The translations under genes were made by a program, and so were the position numbers. Below the pieces are notes generated by a model. The model did not search any database, was not told the origin of the DNA, and saw nothing but the letters and a program-made list of their open reading frames with translations. From Rhizoclosmatium globosum (taxonomy: Eukaryota > Chytridiomycota > Chytridiomycetes > Chytridiales > Chytriomycetaceae): a DNA stretch of 36,504 nucleotides. This document shows positions 1 through 12,500 of this stretch, piece by piece (the first letter of the stretch is position 1; every line of letters begins with the position of its first letter). Where the stretch lies: the NCBI GenBank assembly GCA_002104985.1, contig MCGO01000305.1, positions 1 to 36,504 of the forward strand, written 5' to 3'.

Positions 1-223
1 GCATCCAATTCTTGCAACCATTTCGATCCCTGACATATCTACATTTGAGGTCTGTCATATACAACAACAAAAAGTCACGGCAAACCATTAACGACCTGTT
101 CAGGTTTCGATCGAGGCAAATTTTTGCGATGCATCCCAACACTAAGGGTATAAACCCTATCTCTCCTAACTCTGGAGTATAGAACAGTATAGAACTATAT
201 TTATTATGCCTGCTCATACAACC

Positions 224-3200
224 CTACAATCTAGCCAAATTGCCAATAATTAACAATGTCAAAGGATGGTCTGGTCCAAGAACTCTTTTACTAGTTGCAA
301 GACATTCAAGGTACATAGGTTCTGCCTGCTCAGGTTTGCCTTGTAATTTGTACAAATGAGCCAAATTATTCAGTGACGTCAACGTAGAAGAGTGGTCTAG
401 TCCAAAAACTCTTTTCCTTGTTTCAAAACACTCAAGGTACATAGGTTCAGCCTGCTCATATTTGCCTTGTGATTTGTACAAATGAGCCAAATTATTCAGT
501 GACTTCAATGTGGAAGGGTGGTCTGGTCCAAGAACTCTTTTACTAGTTGCAAGACACTCAATTAACATATGTTCTTCTTGCTCATATTTGCCTTGTAATT
601 TGTACAATTGAGCCAAATAATTCAGTGACTTCAATGTGGAAGAGTGGTCTGGTCCAAAAACTCTTTTCCTTGATTCAAAACACTCAATTAACATAGGTTC
701 TGCCTGCTCATATTTGCCTTGTGATTGGTATAAATCAGCCAAATTATTCAGCGACGTCAATGTATTTGAATGGTCTGGTCCAAGAACTCTTTTACTAGTT
801 GCAAGACACTCAATTAACATATGTTCTTCTTGCTCATATTTGCCTTGTAATTTGTACAATTGAGCCAAATAATTCAGTGACTTCAATGTAGAAGGGTGAT
901 CTGCTCCAAAAACTCTTTTCCTTTTTCCAAGGCACTCAATTAACATAGGTTCTGCCTGCTCATATTTGCCTTGTAATTGGTATAAATCAGCCAAATTATT
1001 CAGTGACGTCAATGTAGAAGAGTGGTCTAGTCCAAAAACTCTTTTCCTTGTTTCAAAACACTCAAGGTACATAGGTTCTGCCTGCTCATATTTGCCTTGT
1101 GATTTGTACAAATGAGCCAAATTATTCAGTGACTTCAATGTGGAAGGGTGGTCTGGTCCAAGAACTCTTTTACTAGTTGCAAGACACTCAATTAACATAT
1201 GTTCTTCTTGCTCATATTTGCCTTGTAATTTGTACAATTGAGCCAAATAATTCAGTGACTTCAATGTGGAAGAGTGGTCTGGTCCAAAAACTCTTTTCCT
1301 TGATTCAAAACACTCAATTAACATAGGTTCTGCCTGCTCATATTTGCCTTGTGATTTGTATAAATCAGCTAAAATACTTTGTGATGTCCACGTACTTGGA
1401 TGGTCTGGTCCAAGAACTCTTTTACTTTTTGCAAGACACTCAATTAACATGGGTTCTGCCTGCTCATATTTGCCTTGTAATTTGTACAATTGAGCCAAAT
1501 TATTCAGTGACGTCAATGTATCTGGATTGTATGGTCCAAGAACTTGTTTACTAGTTGAAAGGCACTCAAGTAACATGGGTTCTGCCTGCTCATATTTACC
1601 TTGTGATATGTATAATTGAGCCAAATTATTCAGTGAAGTCAATGTATCTGGATTGTCTGGTCCAAGGACTCGTCTATTAGTTGAAAGGCACTCAATGAAC
1701 ATGGGTTCTGCCTGCTCATATTTGCCTTGTGATTCGTACAATTGAGCCAAATTATTCAGTGACGTCAATGTATCTGGATTGAATGGTCCCAAAATGCTTT
1801 TCCTTGTTTCAAGGCACTCAATTAACATAGGTTCTGCCTGCTCATATTTGCCTTGCGATTGGTATAAATCAGCCAAATTATTCAGTGACGTCAATGTATC
1901 TGGATTGTCTGGTCCAAGGACTCGTCTATTAGTTGAAAGGCACTCAATGAACATGGGTTCTGCCTGCTCATATTTGCCTTGTGACTGATACAAACTAGCC
2001 AAATTATTCAGTGACTTCAATGTAGAAGGGTGGTCTGGTCCAAGAACTCTCTTCTTGGTTGCAAGACACTCAAGGTACATAGGTTCTGCCTTCTCATATT
2101 GACCCTGAGACTCATATAAATGAGCTAAATTGTTCATTGATGCCAATGTAGAAGAATGATCTGGTCCAAGTACTCTTTTCCTTGCACCAAGGCATAGAAC
2201 ATGCAATGGTTCTGCCTTTGCATAATGATTTAATATCTGATGGAATCCAGCCAGTGCAAACATCCAATCAAGCTGGTGAATAATGTTTTGTGATACAAGC
2301 GATGATCTAATACAATCTTCAAGAGTTGCAATAATCCACACTACTATTGTTTCCAACACTGTCCTGTCTAATTTTGAAAACCCAATTGTTCTTTGGATTA
2401 CATTAAAAATGGCCATTTGGTCAGAAGGATTTCCAGCTTTACACTTCTCACTGTTCAAATTGGCAAGGAGAGAGAAGTATGCTCCAGATTCCTTCTTAAG
2501 AGAGTCCATAAATATTTGAGTTTCATTTGGAGGCATAGCAACATAGAAACTGCTTCCTGCAACATTTGACACATATATTTCATACACACACCATGCTCTG
2601 GTCAATGGAATAGGGTCATCCCACGGCTGCATTATGAGAACAACACTACCAATTTTTTGAATGGCATTTTGGAAAACAGTTGTCCACCAAGTAAACTCTT
2701 TTGCACTTGTATTATGCTGCGAGTTTGACAATAAGTCAAACCAAATTATGGTTGCCTCTGGATCCAGCTTATTAGAGTCAACAAAATTGGTCAAGGCTTC
2801 CACAACATCTAAAAATGTGTACTTCCAAGCATGAGAAATGAAGTAGTTGGCGTCATGAACTTGGCCCATAAGGTTTGGATCATTGGACAAATACATGTCA
2901 GCACACCATGACAATTTAGAACTTTCTGTTTGTGGCTTGATAAACTTGTTGCAAATATCCTGGGTGGTCATGCCTTTAAGTTCTGAGCAGCCTCCCCAAA
3001 CATCCACAAGGGAACTAAAGTACTTGACAGTGACTCCTTTAATGGAAAAGTGATTGGGGTCCAGCTGCATATTGGGAGAAATTAGAACAAACAATTGCAA
3101 AATGAGAGAAATACCATATTTGCTCTTTCCTTCTCAGTGTCAGCCACAGTTTCAGCCTTTTCAACAACATTCACAGACATCATTTCGGCGGAGACGGGAG

Positions 3201-3485
3201 TGGTATGAATGTTTTCTTTCTGTTGATCAAGAAGAACTTGGGAAACAATGGTTCTTTCTGAGAAGCAATACTGGTTAGTCAACTTCATTACAACCAAGTC
3301 CCTGCCACCGCATATACCAGGTTGAGTCAAGGCAGCAATTGAGTTGTCTGCGGCAGAAGGAACCAATGAAGACGAATTGGTGTGAATTGGGGTCTTCTTT
3401 TGCTCTATCAATGGATCTATTGTCAGCGACCAAAAAACAAATCACTCCGAGGATACTCACTTTGCTTCGAAACTGTTGCTCCCAT
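224..3485 (-). CDS. TIR-like domain + TPR (kinesin-light-chain-type) repeat protein
   Basis: Three exons: 3461-3485, 3115-3416 and 224-3064, joined by a 44-nt and a 50-nt GT..AG intron, giving 1055 codons. The tiny first exon supplies MGATVSKQ, which fits the N-myristoylation pattern (Gly2, Ser6); without it there is no ATG in frame upstream of the second exon. About residues 180-285 form an alpha/beta domain with FISHAW (184-189), WFDLL (217-221) and RAWCVYE (265-271). This resembles the TIR fold, where the WC..E glutamate is catalytic in NAD-cleaving members. Residues 402-1055 are 42-residue TPR units of the KRVLGPDHPSTL type (TPR_10/TPR_12), used for protein-protein contact. No NB-ARC or other NTPase lies between. 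Role unknown; a membrane-anchored sensor or scaffold is inferred. The frame is fully open, unlike many neighbours. Confidence 0.85.
227..2188 (-). repeat. 126-bp tandem TPR-coding repeat array (15 full units + 1 partial)
   Basis: Fifteen complete 42-codon units plus a 24-residue remnant run without interruption to the stop codon. Each unit follows the pattern [TS]xKRV[LF]GPDHxxTLxSLNxLAxLYxxQGKYEQAEPM. A higher-order period of five units (630 bp) is superimposed: about 360-730 and 990-1360 are nearly identical at the DNA level, with two mismatches by eye over roughly 370 bp. This indicates recent unequal exchange or conversion. Copy number may vary between strains and may be miscounted in an assembly. 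Confidence 0.95.
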
Positions 3486-3698
3486 ATTCGATGTTTCAGG
3501 ACGGACTAGTTATAGCTCTTGTTTGAGGGAAACTCGTTAGGAGATTCAAAGAGATTTTTCCTATTACAAATTTCGAAAACAGTCTCTTATGGACTGTTCT
3601 CTTTTGCAAAAAATAGATAAATTGATGCGGAATTTTATTTAAAAGCTGTGTTTATTGAAGATATGTCATTTATTTCAAAGTGTGTTCACCGTATCATA

Positions 3699-5584
3699 TC
3701 ACTGTCCAAAGCTATAACTTCCCTTCAACTTGAACAGCTGCTGGAAATGCGGCTTACAATAGAAATCGTTCTCAGCTTTTGCCGCCTCCCCAGTCTTCAA
3801 CATCTTGGAGCAGTGTTTGCACTTAAAACACGTCTTGTGGAACACCATGTCATTGTACACGATTTTCTCCATAGCGTACACAGTCTTGGAGCATTGCGCG
3901 CACTTGTTGTCACTAGTAGGTGTTGCAGAGAATTGTCGTCGAAGGTCGACGCCGGCAGATGATTTTGGAGTTTCAGTTGATGGAGTGGATAATTGCTGCT
4001 TGAGAGTCGATGTTTCGCTTGGTTTGACTGAATCAGCGACAGTTGTAATCGAAATCGCCTCAGAAGTGGATGGCGCTGTGGCGACAAACGGTGTGGATGC
4101 CACTGGTGGTGCTTTCGACGTCTGAACAACAACTTCAGGAGAGACAAGAACTTTCGTGGATGATGCAACAGGGGTTTCGACGATTTTCGTGGCAGCTGGT
4201 GTGGAATCGTCGGTCTTAGATGATGTGGCCAATTTTGGAGTTGCAGGTGGTGGAATCGATTCCGCTACAGGTTTGGTACTTGAGGAGGCCGTCGTAGTTT
4301 TCACAGGAACAACTGATGAAGTGGCCGACGATGGGTTTCCGGCTGCCGGGATCTCGACTTGGTAAGCAGCAGAAGTATTATGAACAACCTCGTCGACGGC
4401 AATCGATGATACGATAGGCTCAACAACAGCCTTCGATTCTACAACAGCAGGAACTTTGTTACCCTCAGCCGCAGAGAGTGCGGTGACAACTGGAGAGTCA
4501 TTCTTCAATTCGGCTGAGGTAGCAGTAGCGGTTGGAGCCGGTGTGGCGATGACGGTTGAATCAAGTTTGGCAACTGTTGGTGCAGTTGCGGCAACTGTTG
4601 AAGTAGATGACGCAACAACGGCTGGAGCAGGGGCAACAATAACCGCTGGAGTGGGAACATCAACTTCAGCACCCTCCTTGACAGAAGCAGAAACTGGAAC
4701 TTCAACTGCGACCTTCGCGATTTCCTCGACTTCCGCTGACGTAGCAGCATGCGCTACAGGTGCATCAACTTTCGAGACATCTTTGGCCGTCTCAGAAACC
4801 GCGATTTCTTCAATTTTCGATGCAATCGCGGTGACTTCTGAAGTGTTCGAAACTGGGGTGGCGGTGGTGGTATTCGCATTTGAAGAAACGGCTGCAACGA
4901 GATCAGATGGTTTGGAAGTCTCTTTGGACGAGTTATCCACGGCAGCCGATACAACAGGCTCGTTTGAGGTGATTTCAGAACTGGCTGTGACAACAGGTGC
5001 ATAAGCGGACTTTGATTCGTCGACCACGACACTAGGAACAGGGCCACTTTAGCTTCAGCAACGACGGCATTCGCAGAATCTATTCGTTAACGTCCATTAG
5101 TGTTAGCCTTGATGCGATATTCCGAATATTACCCTTTGCCGATTCAACAACTTTGACAGCAACTTCCTCCACCACCTTATTCGCAGTCTCAGTGTGCTCA
5201 GTTGAGTCTTCCGAGTACGCCACAGTCGAAAGTGGAGATCCAATTGCCGTGGCAGCACCAGAACCAGGACCAGAATGCGATGCTGTCAATAAGAGAGTTT
5301 TAAGGGTTGATCAGAGACACTTTTGCACGCATTCAAATACCTGAAACAGCGACACTTTCACTCGGACCAGCCTCGTTTTCAGTCGCTGAATCAGTTGGAA
5401 CCGGCGTTGATGACGTTGGAACTGGCGACGGCGATGCAACTCTGTCACGGACTTTGGCAGCCAGATTTCCAACTGCTCCCATGAATCGCTTCATTTTCTG
5501 TTTGTTTTTTGGGTGGTTTGGTTTAGTTGGACGGTCATTAGTATAAGGAACGTCAGCGAAGAAGGCATATTGGTTGGGTTTCAT
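3699..5584 (-). CDS. single-LIM-domain protein with long Ala/Val/Ser/Thr/Pro-rich region (frameshift)
   Basis: Exons 5341-5584, 5133-5282 and 3699-5079, with introns of 58 and 53 nt. The C-terminal ~60 residues are a LIM zinc-finger domain with all eight ligands: C-x2-C-x17-H-x2-C-x2-C-x2-C-x17-C-x2-H, as in CRP/paxillin-type LIMs, which bind partner proteins often at the actin cytoskeleton. Some 500 residues before it are low-complexity A/V/S/T/P/E and predicted disordered. The start at 5584 is in frame, but the ATG at 5492-5494 (AAAATGA context, following a C/A-rich stretch) is an equally good start. The reading frame shifts by one base at the GGG run 5041-5043; adding one base gives 592 codons. 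Partner and exact role are unknown. Confidence 0.8.
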
Positions 5585-5849
5585 AACACGTGGTTGCCGT
5601 GGAAGTACAGATCATCTGTTCAACTTGATGCGCTAGAGTAAGTTGGTACTTCTTGTATGATACTCATGCGGACGTAGATGTGTAAGGGAGGGGCTAAGGG
5701 TTTGAATACTCACGACTTGTTCTGTGGAGAGATTTGATGAACCAAATCGACCATTATTCACGCTTTCACCTCATTAGCTACATATAATGATCTGATTCAC
5801 ACTAATACCATAATCGATGTAACAACAAACAGAATCCCCAATCCTTTAT

Positions 5850-6877
5850 TTATTCAGAATTATTCGATGGCCAGAAGTAGTAAATAGCCATTGACAGACA
5901 GACGGCAACTGCAGAATACATCAAGACATTATTGGTTGATGAAACAGTCTTAGTTTCGCTTCCTCCATCGTCACTGTCCTCAGCAGCTTCGGCAGCAGCA
6001 CGAGCAGCCGCCTTCTTCTTTTGCCGTGGAGACTCCCAGTTTGCATTGACTTGAACAAGGAACGAGCAGGCAGCATTGTAAACTCCCTCCTACAATAGTA
6101 TCACAATCAGCTTTCCATCACTCCTCACTCAACAAACAGATAAAACCCCATCCCCAAGGATCTATTTACCTTATCATCCCTGTATCCTCCAACAGTCGTA
6201 AAAGTAGGTCCTCGGTTGTCTCCACCGTTCATCAGCTTCTGCTTGAGCTCAACGCGGGTCATGCCATCGTACATTGTGATAACCTTCTTGAAGAGCTCAA
6301 CAGCCCCATCCCGATCCTTCTCGACTTCGTACAAGTTACGGGCTTTGCAGAAAAGGGCCTGGGCCTTGTGGACAGTTGGTTCCTAATTTAACAGTGGGAG
6401 ACTCGAAGTTGAGTGTCAAGTTGTTCTAGAAAGCATCTGCTTTTGATTCAGAGCTTCAAACAAGAGACACACCTTTTTGTCTTTGATGATTGAGTCGAGG
6501 AAGGCGGCATCGGATGAGTTCTCTTCACAGTCCTTGTGGCCTAATAGGGAAAAGACTGCGAGGAGAGAGAACCAGCGGTATGGAGAGTCCTTTGAGCAGC
6601 TATTGTACAGCTTCTTGTCTGTTCATAATGTATAGCTTAGTTAAAAAGCTTCCAATGAACATGATCAGTTCTCCAGTGTACACTAACATGCATCTGCAGC
6701 TTCACGGAACTTTTCGTCCTTTGCCAATTGGGCTGCCGTGTTTGCAGTTTGCACTGCCTTTTGCTCAGCTTTCTGCATCTTCATCATCTTGGGCAAAGTT
6801 GTGTGTGGTGTGGGAGTTGTTGGTGAAAGTTCCTGTCTCAATTTTTTCCAGTCTCGAGCCTCCCAATTTAGCTCCAT
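5850..6877 (-). CDS. tail-anchored membrane protein, helical cytosolic domain, unknown function
   Basis: Four exons, 6688-6877, 6473-6618, 6170-6382 and 5850-6089, encode 262 residues with an intact frame; introns are 69-90 nt. The start is the ATG at 6875-6877; the frame upstream meets a stop without another ATG. The protein is mostly charged helix, with TPR-like spacing around residues 60-160. A Lys/Ala-rich, then acidic, linker leads to one hydrophobic segment some 20 residues from the C-terminus (VLMYSAVAVCLSMAIYYFW) followed by a seven-residue tail. That is tail-anchored topology, for ER or outer mitochondrial membrane insertion through GET-type routes. I do not recognise the family. An AATAAA poly(A) signal overlaps the stop. 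Confidence 0.8.
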
Positions 6878-7013
6878 CTCAGCCTCCTCTCCCACCAATT
6901 ACATTCGAATTTTAGGTTTATTTGTTAATTGACATGAAAGAGAAAGTAATGATAAGGAAGGTAGGTACAAAAGAAGAAATCACACTATCACCGTCTAATA
7001 AAACCCACACCAA

Positions 7014-9147
7014 TTACTCCTCTGCAGCTCCACCCAACAATGAAACAGCATGCCCAACTTTCTTCACTTCTTCTTTCACAAACTGTTTCAACTCCTCCAC
7101 AGAAAGCCGTTGATTGCCATTCACATCGACAGTTGCATCCAATTTGATTTCCCGTGTCCCTTCAACACTCGAAACAATCTCCCGTGCAACTTCCTTCTCG
7201 TACTCAGCTTCAACAGCAATAATTTCCGGTGTCAACACAACTTCCGCCGCATCATCCTGATCACGACCATTGAAATCAATCTCCTCCATCACGAACAACT
7301 TCAATCCAAAGAATTCCTTTCGCGAAATTTTGCCGTCTCCACTAACATCCGCCATTGAGAACAGGTTGTCCACAACAACGGTACTCAAAGCGTGATCTCC
7401 CTGATAATGCTTTTGACAGCCTCAAAGACCTCGTCCTTTGTGATATACCCAAGATTATCCTTATCCATTGACTCGAACGATTCACTCAACAACATGTCGT
7501 GCCACAAGCTCAGACAGAAGTGCGATACAATCAACTCCTTTGCACCGATATAGTCAAAGTCTTGATGTCCGTTGGCCTGTGGTGCAGCAGGGTCAACATT
7601 AAAGTACTTTAGCAGTGGCGTGATGTTATCCAACCCCGCGACAGCCTGGTATGAAATAGCCGTACTATACATCCGATCCATATCCAACGGCTCACCACCA
7701 ATCGACACAACAGTATTCGTCGCAGGATCCCACTTAATTCGATCACAACTCTGCATGAACCCACCCTTCTCAACAGGAGGATTTTGAAGCGCAGGAGCAC
7801 GGGTGAACGCAATCACTTCCTGAATCAAACGACCCGGAAGCATATACTGAGCAATTTCACTCGCATACGGCATTTCGCTTCAAGGTCCATGTAGGTAAAG
7901 TCCTTGACATCCACGTATTTCTTGTTTCCTCTGAACGTTCCAGCATTGATGATACAGCATTCCGCATTGACAGCGTCTCTAATAATAGAGCAGAGGAAGA
8001 TCCCCATCGTACAAGGACGTCTACGGACATGACGAGATGACAGGATGATGTTGGAAGGAATCTGACAAAGCACAGACGTCTTGAGCAAGTCCACCGCCCG
8101 CATATGCTTATTCACAGCTTCAAGAACATCAGGCTTCGGCGCATACTTGTCCGTATCCTTCAACTCGATTGTGACTTTCGGTTTCGGGTTGCCACTGAAC
8201 CATTTGACATGCACAATCGAAAACTGATTCGCATCGAGTCCAGTTTTAATAACTTGCGAGCCGTTCCATGTTTCCAGGAAGGGTTCGTGTTCGTGTCCCC
8301 CAACGACAACAGGAAACAAGCCGGTGGATGCAAGGTGTCTGTCAAGTCCAATGTCCTGATGCGTCATGGGGACGATTAAATCGTAGTTCTTTTCTGTGGT
8401 GGCAAACTTGATGGCAGTTGCATTCACGGGTTCAAGTGTTGCACCACCAAAGTGTCTCGGCTTGTAAAGATGCTCATCATCTGTACAGAGACCAAGCAGC
8501 GCAACCTTCTTGGCTTTACTCTTCAAGTCCAGTGCAGGTACATCAATTTGCACAAATGTAGGAGCCTAACGAAAAAGAAAAGCTTCCAAGTCAGTGACAA
8601 CAACAGGTTTGGAAATATAAGGAACACCCAAAGGGGGACTACTATTTACCTGCTCAACAAGGTCCTCTGGCAGAGGGATCCCCTTCATGTTTGTATTAAC
8701 CCACTTGAACTGGCTCTGCTTCAGCCTGCTGAGCAGAGCTTGAAAGTCTACATCGTCTTCATGGTTCCCAAAGCAGACATAGTCGATGCCCACCTGATTC
8801 AGCACATCGATCATGCCGAACCCGCGATCCAACGAACTCAGCAGCGAAGGCGAGATAAAGTCGCCTGGCAGGAGGACAATGACAGGGACCCCTTTCGCCT
8901 TCTCTTCCTGGATGGCAGTGGCGAGTGAGGGCAGGTTAGTCATTTTGTACACATCGTTTACTGTCAGGAACTTGATTTGGTGCGTTGGAACGGCATTCAA
9001 GTCTGGGTTGCTCCAGATGCTTTTGATCAGGCGGAACACTGTTGTTGACAGCGGAGTGTTAGGGTGTGAGTCCCTTGAAAGCGTGCTGGTTGCTTCTGAT
9101 GTCCTTCGCTCGCCCGCACTGGTATTGGCTCGGATAATCTTTCCCAT
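7014..9147 (-). CDS. 5'-nucleotidase/UshA-type metallophosphatase with C-terminal EF-hands (two frameshifts)
   Basis: Exons 8650-9147 and 7014-8565, separated by an 84-nt intron. The calcineurin-like phosphoesterase core shows NDVYK (Asp65), GDFIS (Asp96), GNHE (Asn128-His129), THQD (His235) and GGHEHE (His257, His259), the dinuclear metal site of 5'-nucleotidases, which hydrolyse nucleoside monophosphates. The first motif has Tyr where many members have DxH. A 5'-nucleotidase C-terminal domain follows. The tail carries three EF-hand-like loops (DKDNLGYITKDE, DVSGDGKISRKE, DVNGNQRLSVEE), so calcium control is likely. There is no obvious signal peptide. One-base losses are inferred at about 7873-7875 and 7387-7389; with both restored the gene is 684 codons. 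Calpain lies divergently beyond a 393-bp gap. Confidence 0.85.
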
Positions 9148-9540
9148 GCTGAGTAAGAAGCCGCTGGTGGTGCTGGGTGGATTGTTGGCAATTTTTGTGA
9201 TCCAATTTCAGTTTCAGTTGAACTGGAGACACAAGTTTGGTCAGTAAACGGAGAGATTATTACTTGGGTAATTAGTGATTGGTAATAGAGTCCGAGTGCT
9301 TTGGCAGATTGAATGCCAATTCGCAAATTATCTCTCCAAGTTCGAATATCTACACAGATATTGGCGAAATACATTGTTATCAATCTGTCAGTAAAATCAA
9401 GTCGCATCAAGTTAGATATTCAGCAATGGAAGAATAGCGTACTTTTTAAATTGGAAGCGGTCAACTGTTCGACCAGCCTCACTGAGCCTCCCATCCAATT
9501 CCACCAAGTTCTTCCTCCAAACCACACACCACCACCAACA
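9148..9540. promoter_or_regulatory. divergent intergenic region between nucleotidase and calpain
   Basis: This 393-bp gap lies head-to-head between the minus-strand nucleotidase start (9147) and the plus-strand calpain start (9541), so it must hold both promoters. I see no convincing TATA box or repeated operator. The last ~60 bases before the calpain ATG are C/A-rich, like other 5' leaders here. Confidence 0.5.
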
Positions 9541-12500
9541 ATGACCATCACCAAAGTGCCCCTTCAGTCGTCGCCAACAACAACATTCAAAGCAGCGAAT
9601 GTGACCAAAGACTCGAAGTTGTCGCTGAGTCTCTCGAACCACTTCAACTCGCTCTTGACAGCAACTGCCCCGCCCGCCTTTGCCGCAACGGTTCAAACTG
9701 TTCCCGTCGTCGAAAACTACCAAACTGTTGTCGAAGAATGCAAGGCACGTGTTGCCGCAATTGCCGCAGTTTGCAGAAAACAGAACATTCGATTCAGAGA
9801 CAGGTAATTGGTAGTGGTAATAGTCCGCACTGCCACTATCTTAACTTCCCCTTCATCGATCAATCAATCAGATTCTTTGATCTCAAATTGATGAGTACGA
9901 CTGCCTCAACAGCCTTTCAAAGCCAGACGAGTCGTTGTGGGACCTCTTTGATTCAATGCCAAGAAACGCAAGTGGCTCCTGCGAACGTATCCCTAAGCTC
10001 TTTGACAAACCAACTTTCTTTAAGGACGGAGGAATGCTGGTAATGCCTTAATTGATCGCAATCAGCCCTACACACTCCACACTAACTTGCACTCAATCTC
10101 AATCTCAATCTCAATCAGCCTGGAGACATTGAGCAGGGCTATGAAGGAGACTGCTGGTTCCTTGCTGCTCTCTCAATCCTTGCTTCAGACCCAGAGTTGC
10201 TCCTAAGAATTATGGTCGCCCGTGACGAGCAAGTTGGTGTGTATGGATTTGTGTTCTACAGGGACGGTCAATGGATCACATCTATCGTTGATGATCAGTT
10301 GGTAAGCACTTCATAACTGACGAAGTCCATACATATTAATCTTCAAATTAGGCTACTCTCGCACATGACTATCGTCTCATGGAAGGAACCAAAATCGACA
10401 AGGAAGATTACGATAAAGTCATGTTCCGTGGCTCCAAATTCCTCAAGTTTGCGAAATGTCACGACGCAAACGAAACTTGGGTACGTCATTTTCTAATTTA
10501 TCTGACACGTCATCCACATACTAACCCATTCAACCATCTCAGGTCCCACTCATTGAAAAGGCGTACGCAAAAGCCCATGGTGACTACGAATCCATCTCTG
10601 GTGGTCACGGAGGAGAAGCCGTCGAAGACCTTACAGGCGGTCTCTGCACAACTTTCCCCATCGAAGATATTCTCGACACAGACAAATTCTGGAACGAAGA
10701 GCTCCTCCAAATGCAGTCCGGAAAAGTATTCTTCTTGTCACTGTACTATGACACGCAAGGTCTTGTCAGCGGACACGAGTATTCTGTCTTGCGTGCAGTA
10801 GAGGCTAAAGGCCGCCGCTTCCTTCTCATCAGAAACCCATGGGGAAACAGTGAATGGACCGGTCCATGGTCCGACGGCTCTAGTGAATGGACCGGAGAAT
10901 GGATGACCCTCCTTTCCCACCGCTTTGGAAACGATGGTCAATTCTGGATGGAATACTGTGACGTCCTCAACCTCTGGGACCGCGTCAAACGTGCCCAAAT
11001 CTTTGACAACAACTGGTTCCTCTCCAAATCCAACGTCGAGTTACAAGCATCCTTCCCAGCCACATACTCCAAAACCGTATTCGACTTGACAATCACATCC
11101 CCAGGCCCCGTAACCATCGCCCTCTCCCAAATCGACACCCGCTACTTCAACCGCCTCGAAGGCGAATACGAATACGCTTTAACATTCCAAGTAACCCAAC
11201 TCGCCAAAGACGGCACAGAAACCCCATACACCGTCTCCTCCACCGCCGAAACCCTCACCCGAACCCGCTTCATTGAAATCCCACACCTCGAGCCAGGCTT
11301 ATACCGCGTCTACCCACGCGTAACCACAACCCCCTCCCAAAAGACATCCTCCGTCGACGAAATCATCAAGTTCAATGGAACGCTTGGAAGACAACCCAAA
11401 ATCGAACGACAATTGCGAAGCTTGACGATGGCGAAGCAAGTCTCGTTGTTGCGTACTCAAAAGCTTAGAGCGGATATCATTGCGGAGAAGAAGAAGGTCG
11501 AGGAAGCTGAAAAGAAGAAGAAGAAAGAGGAGAAAGAAAAGAAGAAGAAAGACGAGGAAGAGAAGAAGAAGAAGGAAGAAGAAGAAGCTGCAAAGAAGAA
11601 GGAAAGCGGTGATGTGGAGACCAAGAAGGAAACAGAGGTTGCCGTTGTTGTCGAAGAGGTCGTTGTTACATCAGACGCGACTACCGAAACCACAGAAGTC
11701 AAGATTGCCACGATTGTTGAAGAATCTGTCGAAGGTGAAACCAAAGAAGCTGTCGCGTCTGAAGCTGTCGCCACTGAGCCAAAGGCGGCAGATTCCCCTG
11801 TCTCTGAAGAAAGCGTTGTGGATACCGCAACAGCCACTGAAACAGAGAATGCAGAGACACCTGCTGAAGAGGCAAAGAAGGCTGATCCAGAAGTTGTTGA
11901 GGAGCCTGTCCAAGATGAAGCTCCAACCACTGAGGAAGAAGTCATCGAAGCAAAACCTGAGGATGAATCCACGCCTGTTGAAAAGAAAATTGAGTCTGAC
12001 GACGTAGTTGTTGTCGCTGAAAGCACTGAGACGATTGAGGAGACCAAAACTACTGAGATTGTGACTGAAGAGACTGTTGCTGCCAGCGATGATAAAAATG
12101 TTGAAGAAGAGGATGATGATGAAGAGGAGGAAGATGCCGAAAAGGAGGAAGCGGATGGTGTGGATGACAAGGTTGATTCAACTGATAAGAAGGAGGAATC
12201 CACTGAGACAGAGTCCAAAGACGACGAAAAGGATGACGAGAAAGACGACAAAGACGAAAAGGATGATGATGAAAAGGATTCCGAAAAGAAGTCCGAATCC
12301 ACTGAAACCGAGGAAGATAAGCCACTTGATTTTGACCTCTCCGTTTCTGTCTTCCTCCGCGTTTATTCCAAAGATTCTGCCATGACTGTCAAGACACGAT
12401 TCTTGGACCTCGAAATCAAGGACTACAAGTTGCCAGAATGTCTCAACAAGCCAGAATCAACTGACCCAACTGCCGATTTGTACCTCTCGATTGACTTCCT

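Noticed and set aside
227..2188. CRISPR or satellite-like array suggested by regular 126-bp repeats
   Set aside because: The repeats are in-frame 42-residue TPR units within one open gene, without spacers.
4456..5004. 182-codon Ala/Thr/Val-rich plus-strand open frame
   Set aside because: Antisense shadow of the low-complexity region of the LIM protein, which has introns and a bona fide LIM domain in its own frame.
5041..5079. An extra intron in the LIM gene instead of a frameshift
   Set aside because: No donor/acceptor pair restores the frame: available acceptors give the wrong phase, and the spacing is shorter than any intron here. One added base in the GGG run does.
8567..8650. Reading through the nucleotidase intron as coding
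   Set aside because: The in-frame reading is stop-free almost to the end but terminates in TAG, which is the acceptor; removing it joins the phosphoesterase motifs in frame.
11457..12302. 281-codon Ser/Phe-rich minus-strand open frame opposite the calpain acidic region
   Set aside because: It is the mirror of GAA/GAG/AAG-rich codons; no domain and no splice context. The calpain frame explains the sequence.
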